9,685 nt of DNA. Source: Candidatus Omnitrophota bacterium (lineage in GTDB: Bacteria; Omnitrophota; Koll11; Gygaellales; Profunditerraquicolaceae). The stretch is taken from NCBI GenBank assembly GCA_028717765.1, contig JAQUNE010000043.1, positions 1-9,685 on the forward strand. Direction: 5' to 3'. Shown piece after piece: positions 1 to 6,558 of this stretch (its first letter is position 1; each line of letters opens with the position of its first letter). A program made the translations under genes and the position numbers. Under the pieces are notes generated by a model. That model did no database searches. It had not been told where the DNA came from and saw only the letters and a list, made by a program, of their open reading frames with translations.

Positions 1-489
1 GTCGTGGTAAAAGACGGTATCCTGCAGCAGGTAGCGGACCCGATTAATATCTACGATTTTCCAAAAAATAAATTCGTTGCCGGATTTATCGGTTCTCCTC
101 CCATGAATTTTATGCAGGGGAAATTCTTTAAAAAAGAGGGCCGGATCTTTTTTGATGAAGGGAAAATTATTGTAAAAACCGTAGAAGATATGAATAAGCA
201 GTTGACACCCTATATTGGCCGTGAGGTAATTTTAGGGGTACGTTCCGAAGATATCTATGATAAGTTATTTGTTTCCGATGCCCCCGCAGAGAATATTGTA
301 AGAGTTAAGTGCGAGGTTATAGAACCTATGGGGTCAGAGGTCTATCTTTATCTATCCACTGGTAAGCACACCTTTATCGCGCGCGTCGGAGCACATGACC
401 GGCCGCAGGTAAATCAGGATATGGATCTGGTTTTCGATATGAGCAAGGTGCATTTCTTTGATAAAGATACAGAAGAAAGAATTATATAA
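1..489 (+). CDS. Sugar ABC transporter ATP-binding protein, MalK/UgpC type (C-terminal part only)
   Basis: This is the C-terminal end (162 residues) of the ATPase subunit of a carbohydrate ABC importer; the gene begins upstream of the window. The fragment opens just after the nucleotide-binding core, with the family's DG-LQQ-DP-IYD-P-N-FVAGFIGSPPMNF linker (residues 5-37). A TOBE/MalK-type regulatory domain follows, marked by LGVRSEDI (78-85), an EVIEPMGSEVYLYL strand segment and the VHFFDKDTEERI ending. Walker A, Walker B and the signature motif lie outside the window, so ATPase competence cannot be judged. In the family this subunit sits on the cytoplasmic face and powers uptake of mono- or oligosaccharides or glycerol-3-phosphate; the substrate cannot be told from this part. 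One such ATPase can serve several permeases. The stop codon lies inside the next gene (32-base overlap), which suggests co-transcription with the cyclase genes. Confidence 0.93.
   Translation, partial: VVVKDGILQQVADPINIYDFPKNKFVAGFIGSPPMNFMQGKFFKKEGRIFFDEGKIIVKTVEDMNKQLTPYIGREVILGVRSEDIYDKLFVSDAPAENIVRVKCEVIEPMGSEVYLYLSTGKHTFIARVGAHDRPQVNQDMDLVFDMSKVHFFDKDTEERII
445..450 (+). promoter_or_regulatory. Ribosome binding site for the first GGDEF gene
   Basis: AAGGTG lies seven bases before the TTG at 458. An in-frame stop (TGA, 440-442) closes the frame upstream. The next in-frame TTG downstream falls after the membrane segment. This site therefore supports TTG 458 as the start. Confidence 0.55.
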
Positions 490-1693
490 CCTTATTTTTT
501 TCCCATCCACCGGAAAAGTTTTCTTTGCTTTTCTTCTTGCCAACTTACTAGTTATTTTCTTCCAGCTCAGGTCGTATTTTAATAAAAAAAATATTTTGAA
601 ATTAAAGATAGGGGACCTACGTGAGAAGATAAATATCCTGCGTGATGAGAATTCCCGCGATTTAAAAGCCCGGCTCGCCCTTCAAGAAAAAATAAACCGC
701 TATAAAAGCCTGAAAAGTGTAATTGAAAAAATAAACCAGAGCCTTGATACTGATTTTCTCGCGCATGCTTTAGTGGACGAGGTGTTTTCTTTAGTTGCTA
801 AAAATAAAGGGACGGTTCTTTTGTATCTTGTTGAAGAGGCAAGCCATAAACCGGTACTTTTTAAGAGTAGAAAAGCAGATGAGCGCTCAATTATTAAGGC
901 TAAGGAAGGCGACGTCTTTGATTTTTGGGTGTTAAGGCACGCCAGCCCTCTTTTAGTAGAAAATATCAGTAAGGATTTTCGTTTTGACCTGGGGAAACTT
1001 AAATCACAGGATTTTAGGCCAGTATCTTCATTGATCAGTGCGCCGCTCATCAGCCAACACCGTTTATTGGGTATAATCAGGATCGATAATCATCAACCAG
1101 AGGCTTACTCTCAGGATGATTTAAGGCTTTTGTCGGCAATTTCTGATTTTGGCGCGGTGTCTCTGGAAAACGCTGAACTTTTCCGGAAAAGTAAAGAATT
1201 GGCAATTCATGATGCACTTACCGGGCTTTATACTAAAGGTTACTTTTTAGAACGGCTCAAAGAGGAAGGCAAGCGGGTAACGCGTTCACATACAGCGCTT
1301 TCTTTACTCATGCTTGATATCGATTTCTTTAAAAATTACAATGACAAATTTGGGCACACAGCCGGTGATATCGTCTTAAAGAAGCTCGCCCTTTTAATGG
1401 AGGATGAACTTAAAGATTATAATCCGTTTATCGGCCGTTTTGGAGGTGAGGAGTTTTGCATATTACTTGACCGGATAGAAAAAAGTCGGGCCTTAGAGAT
1501 TGCCGATAAACTTTGCAAAAAGATTTCTCAGGCAAAGATAGTCTTAAGAAGGCAGGAAACTAAATTCAATGCTTCGATTGGCGTTGCTACTTTGTTTGAT
1601 GATGCTTCTAGCGAGGATGAGCTGATTTTTAAGGCTGATAAAGCCTTGCTTGCGGCAAAACAACAGGGAAGGAATAGAGTTGCTGGTGCTTAA
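458..1693 (+). CDS. Membrane-anchored GAF-GGDEF protein, probable diguanylate cyclase (GGEEF, no I-site)
   Basis: This 411-residue protein probably condenses two GTP to cyclic-di-GMP at the inner membrane. One membrane segment (about 20-37) is followed by a charged coiled-coil stretch (about 43-92), a GAF-like sensor (about 93-245; DLRLLSAISDFGAVSLENAELF at its end is typical, though the ligand is unknown) and a GGDEF domain (about 249-411). The catalytic domain looks intact: DALTGLYTKGYF, metal-binding D287 in LDIDFFK, N295, GHTAGD (300-304), the active-site loop GGEEF (329-333) and the ADKALLAAKQQGRNRV ending. The four residues at the usual I-site position (320-323) read DYNP rather than RxxD, so allosteric product inhibition is not expected. 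The start is TTG at 458, inside the ABC ATPase gene, with AAGGTG seven bases upstream. The downstream cyclase gene overlaps its end. Being a cyclase is well supported by motifs; the signal it senses is unknown. Confidence 0.9.
   Translation: MIKIQKKELYNLIFFPSTGKVFFAFLLANLLVIFFQLRSYFNKKNILKLKIGDLREKINILRDENSRDLKARLALQEKINRYKSLKSVIEKINQSLDTDFLAHALVDEVFSLVAKNKGTVLLYLVEEASHKPVLFKSRKADERSIIKAKEGDVFDFWVLRHASPLLVENISKDFRFDLGKLKSQDFRPVSSLISAPLISQHRLLGIIRIDNHQPEAYSQDDLRLLSAISDFGAVSLENAELFRKSKELAIHDALTGLYTKGYFLERLKEEGKRVTRSHTALSLLMLDIDFFKNYNDKFGHTAGDIVLKKLALLMEDELKDYNPFIGRFGGEEFCILLDRIEKSRALEIADKLCKKISQAKIVLRRQETKFNASIGVATLFDDASSEDELIFKADKALLAAKQQGRNRVAGA
1177..1192. repeat. 16-base perfect palindrome inside the first GGDEF gene
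   Basis: ACTTTTCCGGAAAAGT is its own reverse complement. It lies within codons for the end of the GAF-like domain. One such palindrome in about 10 kb is not far from chance, so no function is assigned. Confidence 0.3.
1665..1673 (+). promoter_or_regulatory. Ribosome binding site for the second GGDEF gene, inside the end of the first
   Basis: AGGGAAGGA is a strong purine-rich Shine-Dalgarno-like run, six bases before TTG at 1680. It is made by the codons for the conserved QGRN of the first GGDEF domain. It favours TTG 1680 over the earlier in-frame TTG at 1650. Confidence 0.6.
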
Positions 1694-2687
1694 AGAAATA
1701 ATCACCCCGGTATTCTTATTGATCTTAAGCGTTTTACTTTTTATCCTGTTTAAACGCACACTCGCACAACGCCTCTTAGGGGTTAAAAAATCTTATTCTG
1801 ATATTTCAGCTAAATTTTTGGGATTATCGCGGGAAAGCCGTAGGCTAAAAGACGAAAACCAAGATTTAGAAGATAAGGCAAATGAAAAAATCGCCCTTTT
1901 TGATATTACCAAAGAAATTTGTAAATCTTTAGATCCGGATGTTCTCTTTAGTTCTTTTAAGGAAAATATAGGGCGGTATTTACAGATTGGAGACTGTAAA
2001 TTTTTCCAAGGAGAATTTGACCAATCGCTTTATAGAGGTTATATAATTTTTCCTTTAGAAATTGACCAGCAGACAGTAGGCTACTTAGCAGCTAAAGATG
2101 TGAACGAAGAAGGCAGGGAAAAGTTTTATATCTTATCCCAGCAATTCCTTTTAGGAGCCAAGCGGGTCTGGCTGTATAGAAAACTTCAAGAACTGGCTAT
2201 TTTTGACAGCCTTACTGGGATATTTAGCCGGAGATTTTTTCTTGAAAGGGCAGAAGAAGAATTAGCGCGCTCCAAGCAGTTTGGTTTGGATTTTTCTTTT
2301 TTCATGGTTGATGTAGATTATTTTAAGGGATACAATGACCGTTATGGGCATTTGGTGGGGGATGTGATCTTAAAAGAAGTTTCCAGAATAATTAAGGAAA
2401 ATATCCGTCAGATTGATCTTGCCGGTAGGTACGGAGGAGATGAATTTCTCTTGATCCTTACTGAAACCGACCGGCAAGAAGCGGAATTTGTCGCAGAGCG
2501 TATCCGTAAAGCTATACAGGATAAAGTGATTAAGGCCTACGATGAGGATTTGAATGTTTCGGTGAGTATTGGAATTTCTTTTTTCCCCAAGAGTGCTTTG
2601 GAGTTAAGGGGTCTGATTGAGGATGCGGATCAGGCTTTATATCAGGCCAAAGAGTCCGGCAGAAACAAGGTGTGCATTTTTTCCTAA
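1680..2687 (+). CDS. Membrane-anchored GGDEF protein, probable diguanylate cyclase with I-site
   Basis: This is a second probable diguanylate cyclase, 335 residues from TTG 1680 (345 if TTG 1650 is used). A single membrane segment (about 7-24) is followed by a coiled coil (about 40-70) and a roughly 100-residue sensor region that looks like a shortened GAF domain (about 71-168), with weak family identity. The GGDEF domain follows: FDSLTGIFSRRFF, metal ligand D211 in VDVDYFK, GHLVGD, GGDEF (252-256) and ADQALYQAKESGRNKV. RQID (243-246) sits five residues before GGDEF, exactly at the RxxD inhibitory I-site, so c-di-GMP feedback is expected, unlike in the upstream paralogue. The TTG 1680 start overlaps the first cyclase gene by 14 bases behind a strong ribosome binding site, which points to translational coupling. 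It shares the LQELAIFDSLTG-type linker with its neighbour, so an old tandem duplication is plausible. Confidence 0.88.
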   Translation: MLVLKEIITPVFLLILSVLLFILFKRTLAQRLLGVKKSYSDISAKFLGLSRESRRLKDENQDLEDKANEKIALFDITKEICKSLDPDVLFSSFKENIGRYLQIGDCKFFQGEFDQSLYRGYIIFPLEIDQQTVGYLAAKDVNEEGREKFYILSQQFLLGAKRVWLYRKLQELAIFDSLTGIFSRRFFLERAEEELARSKQFGLDFSFFMVDVDYFKGYNDRYGHLVGDVILKEVSRIIKENIRQIDLAGRYGGDEFLLILTETDRQEAEFVAERIRKAIQDKVIKAYDEDLNVSVSIGISFFPKSALELRGLIEDADQALYQAKESGRNKVCIFS

Positions 2688-2696
2688 ACATATCTC

Positions 2697-2725
2697 TTGC
2701 AAAGCAAATCATTTTAGGATAAAAT
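2697..2725 (+). promoter_or_regulatory. Sigma70-like promoter before the ROK kinase gene, possibly giving a leaderless mRNA
   Basis: TTGCAA (2697-2702) and TAAAAT (2720-2725) are separated by exactly 17 bases and match the -35 and -10 consensus at 4 of 6 and 5 of 6 positions. Transcription would begin near 2731-2733, within a few bases of the ATG at 2735. No Shine-Dalgarno sequence lies between the -10 box and the ATG. The site occupies the longest intergenic gap in the window (2688-2734), where a new transcription unit would be expected. It was judged by eye and not scored. Confidence 0.5.
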
Positions 2726-2734
2726 ACAAAAAAT

Positions 2735-3652
2735 ATGGTAAAAAATTACATCATTACAATTGACTTAGGTGGTACTAATCTAAGGATCGCTCTTTTAAAT
2801 TTAAAATACCGCATTATTGCCAAGAAAGTCTTAAGTACGCGCAGATTCCACAAAAAAGAAAGCCTGATTTTGGCAATTGTGGAATCGGTGAAAGACTTTT
2901 TGAAATCCAGTAATTTATCAAATCGACAGATCCTTGGGCTTGGGTTGGGTTTACCTGGCCCGATTGATGCAGAAAAAGGATTGGTGCATTTTTTTCCCAA
3001 TATCCCGGGATGGAAAGAAGTCCATCTTAAAAGTATCCTGCAAAAAAAATTAAACCTACCGGTCTTTCTAGATAATGACGCAAATCTCATGGCTTTGGCG
3101 GAATATAAATTAGGCGCTGCCCGTGGGGCGCGCAATGCTTTATGTCTCACGTTAGGTACGGGTGTGGGCGGAGGAATCATTATTGATGGAAATCTTTATC
3201 GCGCAAGTTCTTTCGCTGCTGGAGAAATCGGCCATTTGCCAATTAATGAGCATGGGCCAAAATGTAATTGCGGAGGGGTTGCCTGCTTAGAAGCCTATAT
3301 CGGCAACAATAGAATTAAGGCGATGGCGCGAAAAATATTCAAGCGCGAAATTTCTTTAGAAGAGCTGAGTAATTTAGCGCAAAGGAAAAATAAAAAAGCA
3401 AAAGGAATTTGGTTAGAGGTAGGAAAGCATTTGGGCGTAGCCCTGGTTGGAGTAGTGAATCTCTTAAATCCTGATTGTATTGTGATTGGCGGAGGTGTGG
3501 CCAATGCAGGAAAAATCTTATTTGACCGGGTCAAAGAAATTGTGGCAAAGCAGGCTATGGCTACCCAAGCAAAGCATGTGAAGATATTTAAGGCCAAGTT
3601 AGGTAGCGATGCCGGGTTAATTGGAGCTGCCGTTTTGGTAAGGCAGGGGTAG
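2735..3652 (+). CDS. ROK-family sugar kinase, probably glucokinase
   Basis: This 305-residue cytoplasmic kinase transfers phosphate from ATP to a hexose, most likely glucose at the 6-hydroxyl. The N-terminal phosphate-binding loop is DLGGTN (10-15). GLGLPGPID (70-78) and DNDAN (113-117) follow, with D115 as the expected catalytic base. LGTGVGGGIIIDG (140-152) is the second ATP-contacting loop, and GEIGH (163-167) carries sugar-contacting E164. The zinc site characteristic of ROK proteins is complete: H167, C177, C179 and C184, spaced as in the family. There is no N-terminal helix-turn-helix, so it is an enzyme and not a NagC/Mlc-type repressor. The length is normal for ROK kinases. Fructose, mannose, GlcNAc or ManNAc kinase activity cannot be excluded from motifs. 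No ribosome binding site is visible; the ATG follows the promoter closely. Together with the upstream sugar importer ATPase and the following transaldolase it suggests entry of sugars into central metabolism. Confidence 0.88.
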   Translation: MVKNYIITIDLGGTNLRIALLNLKYRIIAKKVLSTRRFHKKESLILAIVESVKDFLKSSNLSNRQILGLGLGLPGPIDAEKGLVHFFPNIPGWKEVHLKSILQKKLNLPVFLDNDANLMALAEYKLGAARGARNALCLTLGTGVGGGIIIDGNLYRASSFAAGEIGHLPINEHGPKCNCGGVACLEAYIGNNRIKAMARKIFKREISLEELSNLAQRKNKKAKGIWLEVGKHLGVALVGVVNLLNPDCIVIGGGVANAGKILFDRVKEIVAKQAMATQAKHVKIFKAKLGSDAGLIGAAVLVRQG

Positions 3653-3673
3653 TTAATAAGAAAAGGCGTAAGG

Positions 3674-4321
3674 ATGAAAATTTTTATCGATACAGCCAGT
3701 GTGCGTGATATAAAAGAAGCGGTTAATTTGGGAGTAATTGATGGGGTAACCACGAATCCGACATTAATTGCCCGTGAGAACCGGCCTAGCCAAGAGATCT
3801 TAAAAGAAATTTGTGCGTTAGTTTCTGGCCCGGTAAGCGCTGAAGTGATTAGCGTTGAATCTGAAGGGATGATTAAAGAGGCCCGGCAGCTTGTAAAGAT
3901 CGCCAAAAATATCGTGATAAAAGTTCCGTTGATTAAAGAAGGGCTTAAGGCAGTAAAAATTTTAGCGCAAGAAGGAATAAAAACTAATGTTACCTTATGT
4001 TTTTCTCCTTCTCAGGCCTTATTTGCGGCAAAGTGCGGCGCTGCTTATGTTTCACCGTTTATCGGCCGGCTGGATGATATTTCTCTTTGCGGGATGGACC
4101 TCATCCGGGATATTAAATTAATTTACGCTAATTATAATTTTAAAACAGAGATTATTGTTGCTTCGGTGCGTAACCCCATGCATGTAGTAGATGCGGCAAA
4201 AATCGGCGCTGATATAGCAACTGTGCCTTTTGCAGTTATTGAACAACTGATCAAGCATCCTTTAACGGATATCGGTGTGGCAAAATTCCTTGATGATTAT
4301 AAGAAGATCCCGCATAGTTAA
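3674..4321 (+). CDS. tal: Transaldolase, small TalC-type
   Basis: This 215-residue class I aldolase-family enzyme should move a three-carbon dihydroxyacetone unit between sugar phosphates in the non-oxidative pentose phosphate pathway, acting in the cytoplasm. The visible motifs are FIDTA (4-8, with D6), GVTTNPTL (24-31), IKVP (82-85) with Schiff-base lysine K83, TNVTLCFS and [11 protein letters not shown] (125-135). Two positions separate transaldolase from fructose-6-phosphate aldolase in this short subfamily: the FSA glutamine is here glutamate (E57, in SAEVIS), and the FSA tyrosine is here phenylalanine (F129). Both point to transaldolase. AAAAGG seven bases before the ATG is a good ribosome binding site. 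The gene follows the ROK kinase stop by 21 bases and precedes lptD by three, so it is probably in one transcript with both. Confidence 0.92.
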   Translation: MKIFIDTASVRDIKEAVNLGVIDGVTTNPTLIARENRPSQEILKEICALVSGPVSAEVISVESEGMIKEARQLVKIAKNIVIKVPLIKEGLKAVKILAQEGIKTNVTLCFSPSQALFAAKCGAAYVSPFIGRLDDISLCGMDLIRDIKLIYANYNFKTEIIVASVRNPMHVVDAAKIGADIATVPFAVIEQLIKHPLTDIGVAKFLDDYKKIPHS

Positions 4322-4324
4322 ATC

Positions 4325-6529
4325 ATGCCTAAAAAAACTGTGAGAAATATTCTTCGTTGTTTACCAGTTTTCATATTTTTCTTAATCTTTTCTCCAGGAT
4401 TGTTATTTGCAAAGGATCTTTCCAGTATTTTGCCTAAGAGTGAAAAGCCTGCTGTTGAAAAAAATACTAAGGCAGAGCCTTTGATTGTTAATGCGGATAA
4501 TGTCGAATATTCCACGGAAAATAAGGTATTTAGCGCTTCGGGTAATGTCATAGTAATTTTTCAGGATACTAAGCTTTCTTGTGATAAATTAAGCTTAAAT
4601 TCACAGACTAAAGAATGCCAGGCCGAAGGAAATGTGAGAATGGAAGATTTAAGAGGCACTATTGAAGGCTCAAAATTAATTTATAATTTTGATAAACATG
4701 CCGGAACGATCTTTGATTCTCAGTTTAGGGCCAACCCGTTTTTTGGTAAAACAGAAAAATTGTACAAGGTTAGTGACGCGGAATATGTTTCCTCCCGGGG
4801 CTATATGACTACTTGTAGCTTTGACAATCCGCATTGGCGGATGAAGACAAAAAAGATGGATATTTTTCCGGGGGATAAAATTCAGGTAAAAGATGCTACG
4901 GTCTATGTGAATAAATTACCCTTATTATATATGCCACAATATACCCGAAGCTTGCGTGAGCCGTTAATGAAAGTTCAGGTAATGCCGGGAACCTCAAAAA
5001 CCTGGGGGCCTTTTATGCTTACTGCCTGGCGGTATAATCTTACAGAAGATATTACCGGCAGGATCTATGTTGATTACCGCTCAAACTTTGGCATAGCCGA
5101 AGGGCTTGGGACTAATTATGATTCTAAGGATTTTGGTAAAGGGGATTTTAAATTTTATTATACGCAGGAAAGAGATAAGTCCAATGATGTAAATAAAGAA
5201 GATGTAAATGTCCCTAAGGTATTCCAAAGGTATCTGGTGCGCCTGCGCCATAAATGGGATGTTGATGAGCGGACCAATGTAGTTGCTGAATACCATAAGA
5301 TCACCGATTCGAAACGCGCGCTTATGGGCAATACTTTTAATTTCCTCAAGGATTATTTTCCCCGAGAATATGAAACCGACCAGCAGCCACTTTCTTATGT
5401 TTTAATGCACCACGCCTTTGCTTATTCTAATATTGACGTACTTTTACAGCCGCGGGTAAATACCTGGTTTTCTCAGGAAGTGAAAATGCCGGAAATAAAA
5501 TACAATATGCCAAGCCTGCAATTTGGCAATTTATTATTTTATTTATCCGATGCAACTTCATTTGTCTCTCTAAAGCAAAAATTCGCATCCCCTGCGGATA
5601 ATAATGACAAAGCAGTAAATAGCTTTTCCACTAATCACAGGCTTTCCCGGCCTGTAAAGATAGCTTTTCTAAATTTTAACCCGTTTGTCGGCAGCCAGCA
5701 GAATTTTTCCGATGAAGGGGCATATGGGTCTACTTTGACCAATATTTTCTCGGGAGGTACGGACGCCAGTACTAAATTTTATAAAATCTATAACTGGAAA
5801 ACCAAGTCCTTAGGGCTGGATATTAACGAACTAAGGCATATTATTACTCCGACAGTTAGTTATACCTATAGTAATAGCACGGGTTCGAAAGTCGATGAGC
5901 TGGAAATCGGCGGGCATCGCTCTACAAGAAGTTCGATCGCGACATTGGGCCTGGAGAATAAATTACAGACCAAAAGAAAAGGCCAAAAGACCGATCTTGC
6001 TGATTTAAGGGTTGCTAGTGCCTATAATTTTAGGACTACAGGTACAAAGGGCCAGCTCTCTGATTTTCTGGTTAATCTGGAGCTCTATCCTTATTCCTGG
6101 CTGAGCCTGATTTCTGACGCTACTTATAAGACTAAGCAGGGGTATTTTTCTACAGTTAACTATGACGTGAACTTTAATTTTGGCATTGATCGTTCTTTTG
6201 GGTTTGGGCAGCGTTATCAACTTAAAGGAAACAACGAAATAACTTACCAATTTAGGTGGCGTTTGAATCCAAAATGGAAGTTTTCTATATTTCAAAGAAT
6301 TAACCGGGGAAGCGAAACTGCGGCAAAAACCGGGTTAAGAGAGCAGGAATATTCTATTTCCCGGGATTTTCATTGCTGGACCGTAGATTTGAACTATAAT
6401 ACTACGCGCGGTAAAGGCGACCAGATCTGGCTGATCTTCAGGCTGAAAGCATTCCCAGAGTTAGAATTTGAGTTTAATAAGAATTATCATGCTCCGAGGC
6501 CGGGTTCGCAATCAGAGCCGAATATGTAA
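4325..6529 (+). CDS. lptD: LPS-assembly outer-membrane protein LptD
   Basis: This 734-residue protein is the outer-membrane translocon that, with LptE, places lipopolysaccharide in the outer leaflet. A signal peptide (basic MPKKTVRNILR, a hydrophobic core, probable cleavage after A29 in LLFA-KD) is followed by an OstA/LptA-like beta-jellyroll (about 52-135), the diagnostic YMTTCSFDNPHWR segment (160-172), KLPLLYMPQY (197-206) and a long beta-barrel with alternating aromatic strands to about residue 720. It is slightly shorter than the E. coli protein. The mature part has only four cysteines: C86, C98, C164 and C684. C164 matches the conserved YTxC position near the jellyroll-barrel boundary, and C684 is the only C-terminal one. 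The gene starts three bases after the transaldolase stop without a clear ribosome binding site, suggesting translational reinitiation. A short polar tail (HAPRPGSQSEPNM) follows the last strand. It implies a diderm envelope with LPS. Confidence 0.92.
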   Translation: MPKKTVRNILRCLPVFIFFLIFSPGLLFAKDLSSILPKSEKPAVEKNTKAEPLIVNADNVEYSTENKVFSASGNVIVIFQDTKLSCDKLSLNSQTKECQAEGNVRMEDLRGTIEGSKLIYNFDKHAGTIFDSQFRANPFFGKTEKLYKVSDAEYVSSRGYMTTCSFDNPHWRMKTKKMDIFPGDKIQVKDATVYVNKLPLLYMPQYTRSLREPLMKVQVMPGTSKTWGPFMLTAWRYNLTEDITGRIYVDYRSNFGIAEGLGTNYDSKDFGKGDFKFYYTQERDKSNDVNKEDVNVPKVFQRYLVRLRHKWDVDERTNVVAEYHKITDSKRALMGNTFNFLKDYFPREYETDQQPLSYVLMHHAFAYSNIDVLLQPRVNTWFSQEVKMPEIKYNMPSLQFGNLLFYLSDATSFVSLKQKFASPADNNDKAVNSFSTNHRLSRPVKIAFLNFNPFVGSQQNFSDEGAYGSTLTNIFSGGTDASTKFYKIYNWKTKSLGLDINELRHIITPTVSYTYSNSTGSKVDELEIGGHRSTRSSIATLGLENKLQTKRKGQKTDLADLRVASAYNFRTTGTKGQLSDFLVNLELYPYSWLSLISDATYKTKQGYFSTVNYDVNFNFGIDRSFGFGQRYQLKGNNEITYQFRWRLNPKWKFSIFQRINRGSETAAKTGLREQEYSISRDFHCWTVDLNYNTTRGKGDQIWLIFRLKAFPELEFEFNKNYHAPRPGSQSEPNM

Positions 6530-6558
6530 TTTACCGCATAAAATGGAGTGATATTAAA

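Noticed and set aside
510..1192. The repeated ten-mer CCGGAAAAGT (510-519 and 1183-1192) as a regulatory element
   Set aside because: There are two copies only, both within coding sequence and without shared context; chance is sufficient.
1650..1679. TTG 1650 as the start of the second cyclase
   Set aside because: It would add ten polar residues copied out of frame from the conserved GGDEF ending. TTG 1680 has a far better placed ribosome binding site and starts directly before the membrane helix.
458..2687. The two GGDEF genes as one gene broken by a frameshift
   Set aside because: Each has its own membrane helix, coiled coil, complete GGDEF domain with normal ending and ribosome binding site, so they are two genes.
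2697..2707. TTGC-AAA-GCAA as a terminator hairpin after the second cyclase
   Set aside because: The stem is only four bases, and it overlaps a better explanation as the -35 region of the promoter. The short T-run (2712-2715) is not adjacent to the stem.
2746..3180. A 144-codon open frame on the - strand inside the ROK kinase gene
   Set aside because: It lies wholly opposite conserved ROK motifs and has no recognisable domain or ribosome binding site.
3295..3906. A 203-codon open frame on the - strand across the kinase-transaldolase junction
   Set aside because: It is antisense to two well-supported enzymes, resembles no family, and its composition (runs of Ile, Thr, Pro, Ser) is what a reversed coding frame gives.
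6539..6544. TAAAAT before ugd as a -10 box
   Set aside because: The position 17 bases upstream reads AGCCGA, which is no -35 box. The gap of 29 bases fits read-through from lptD.
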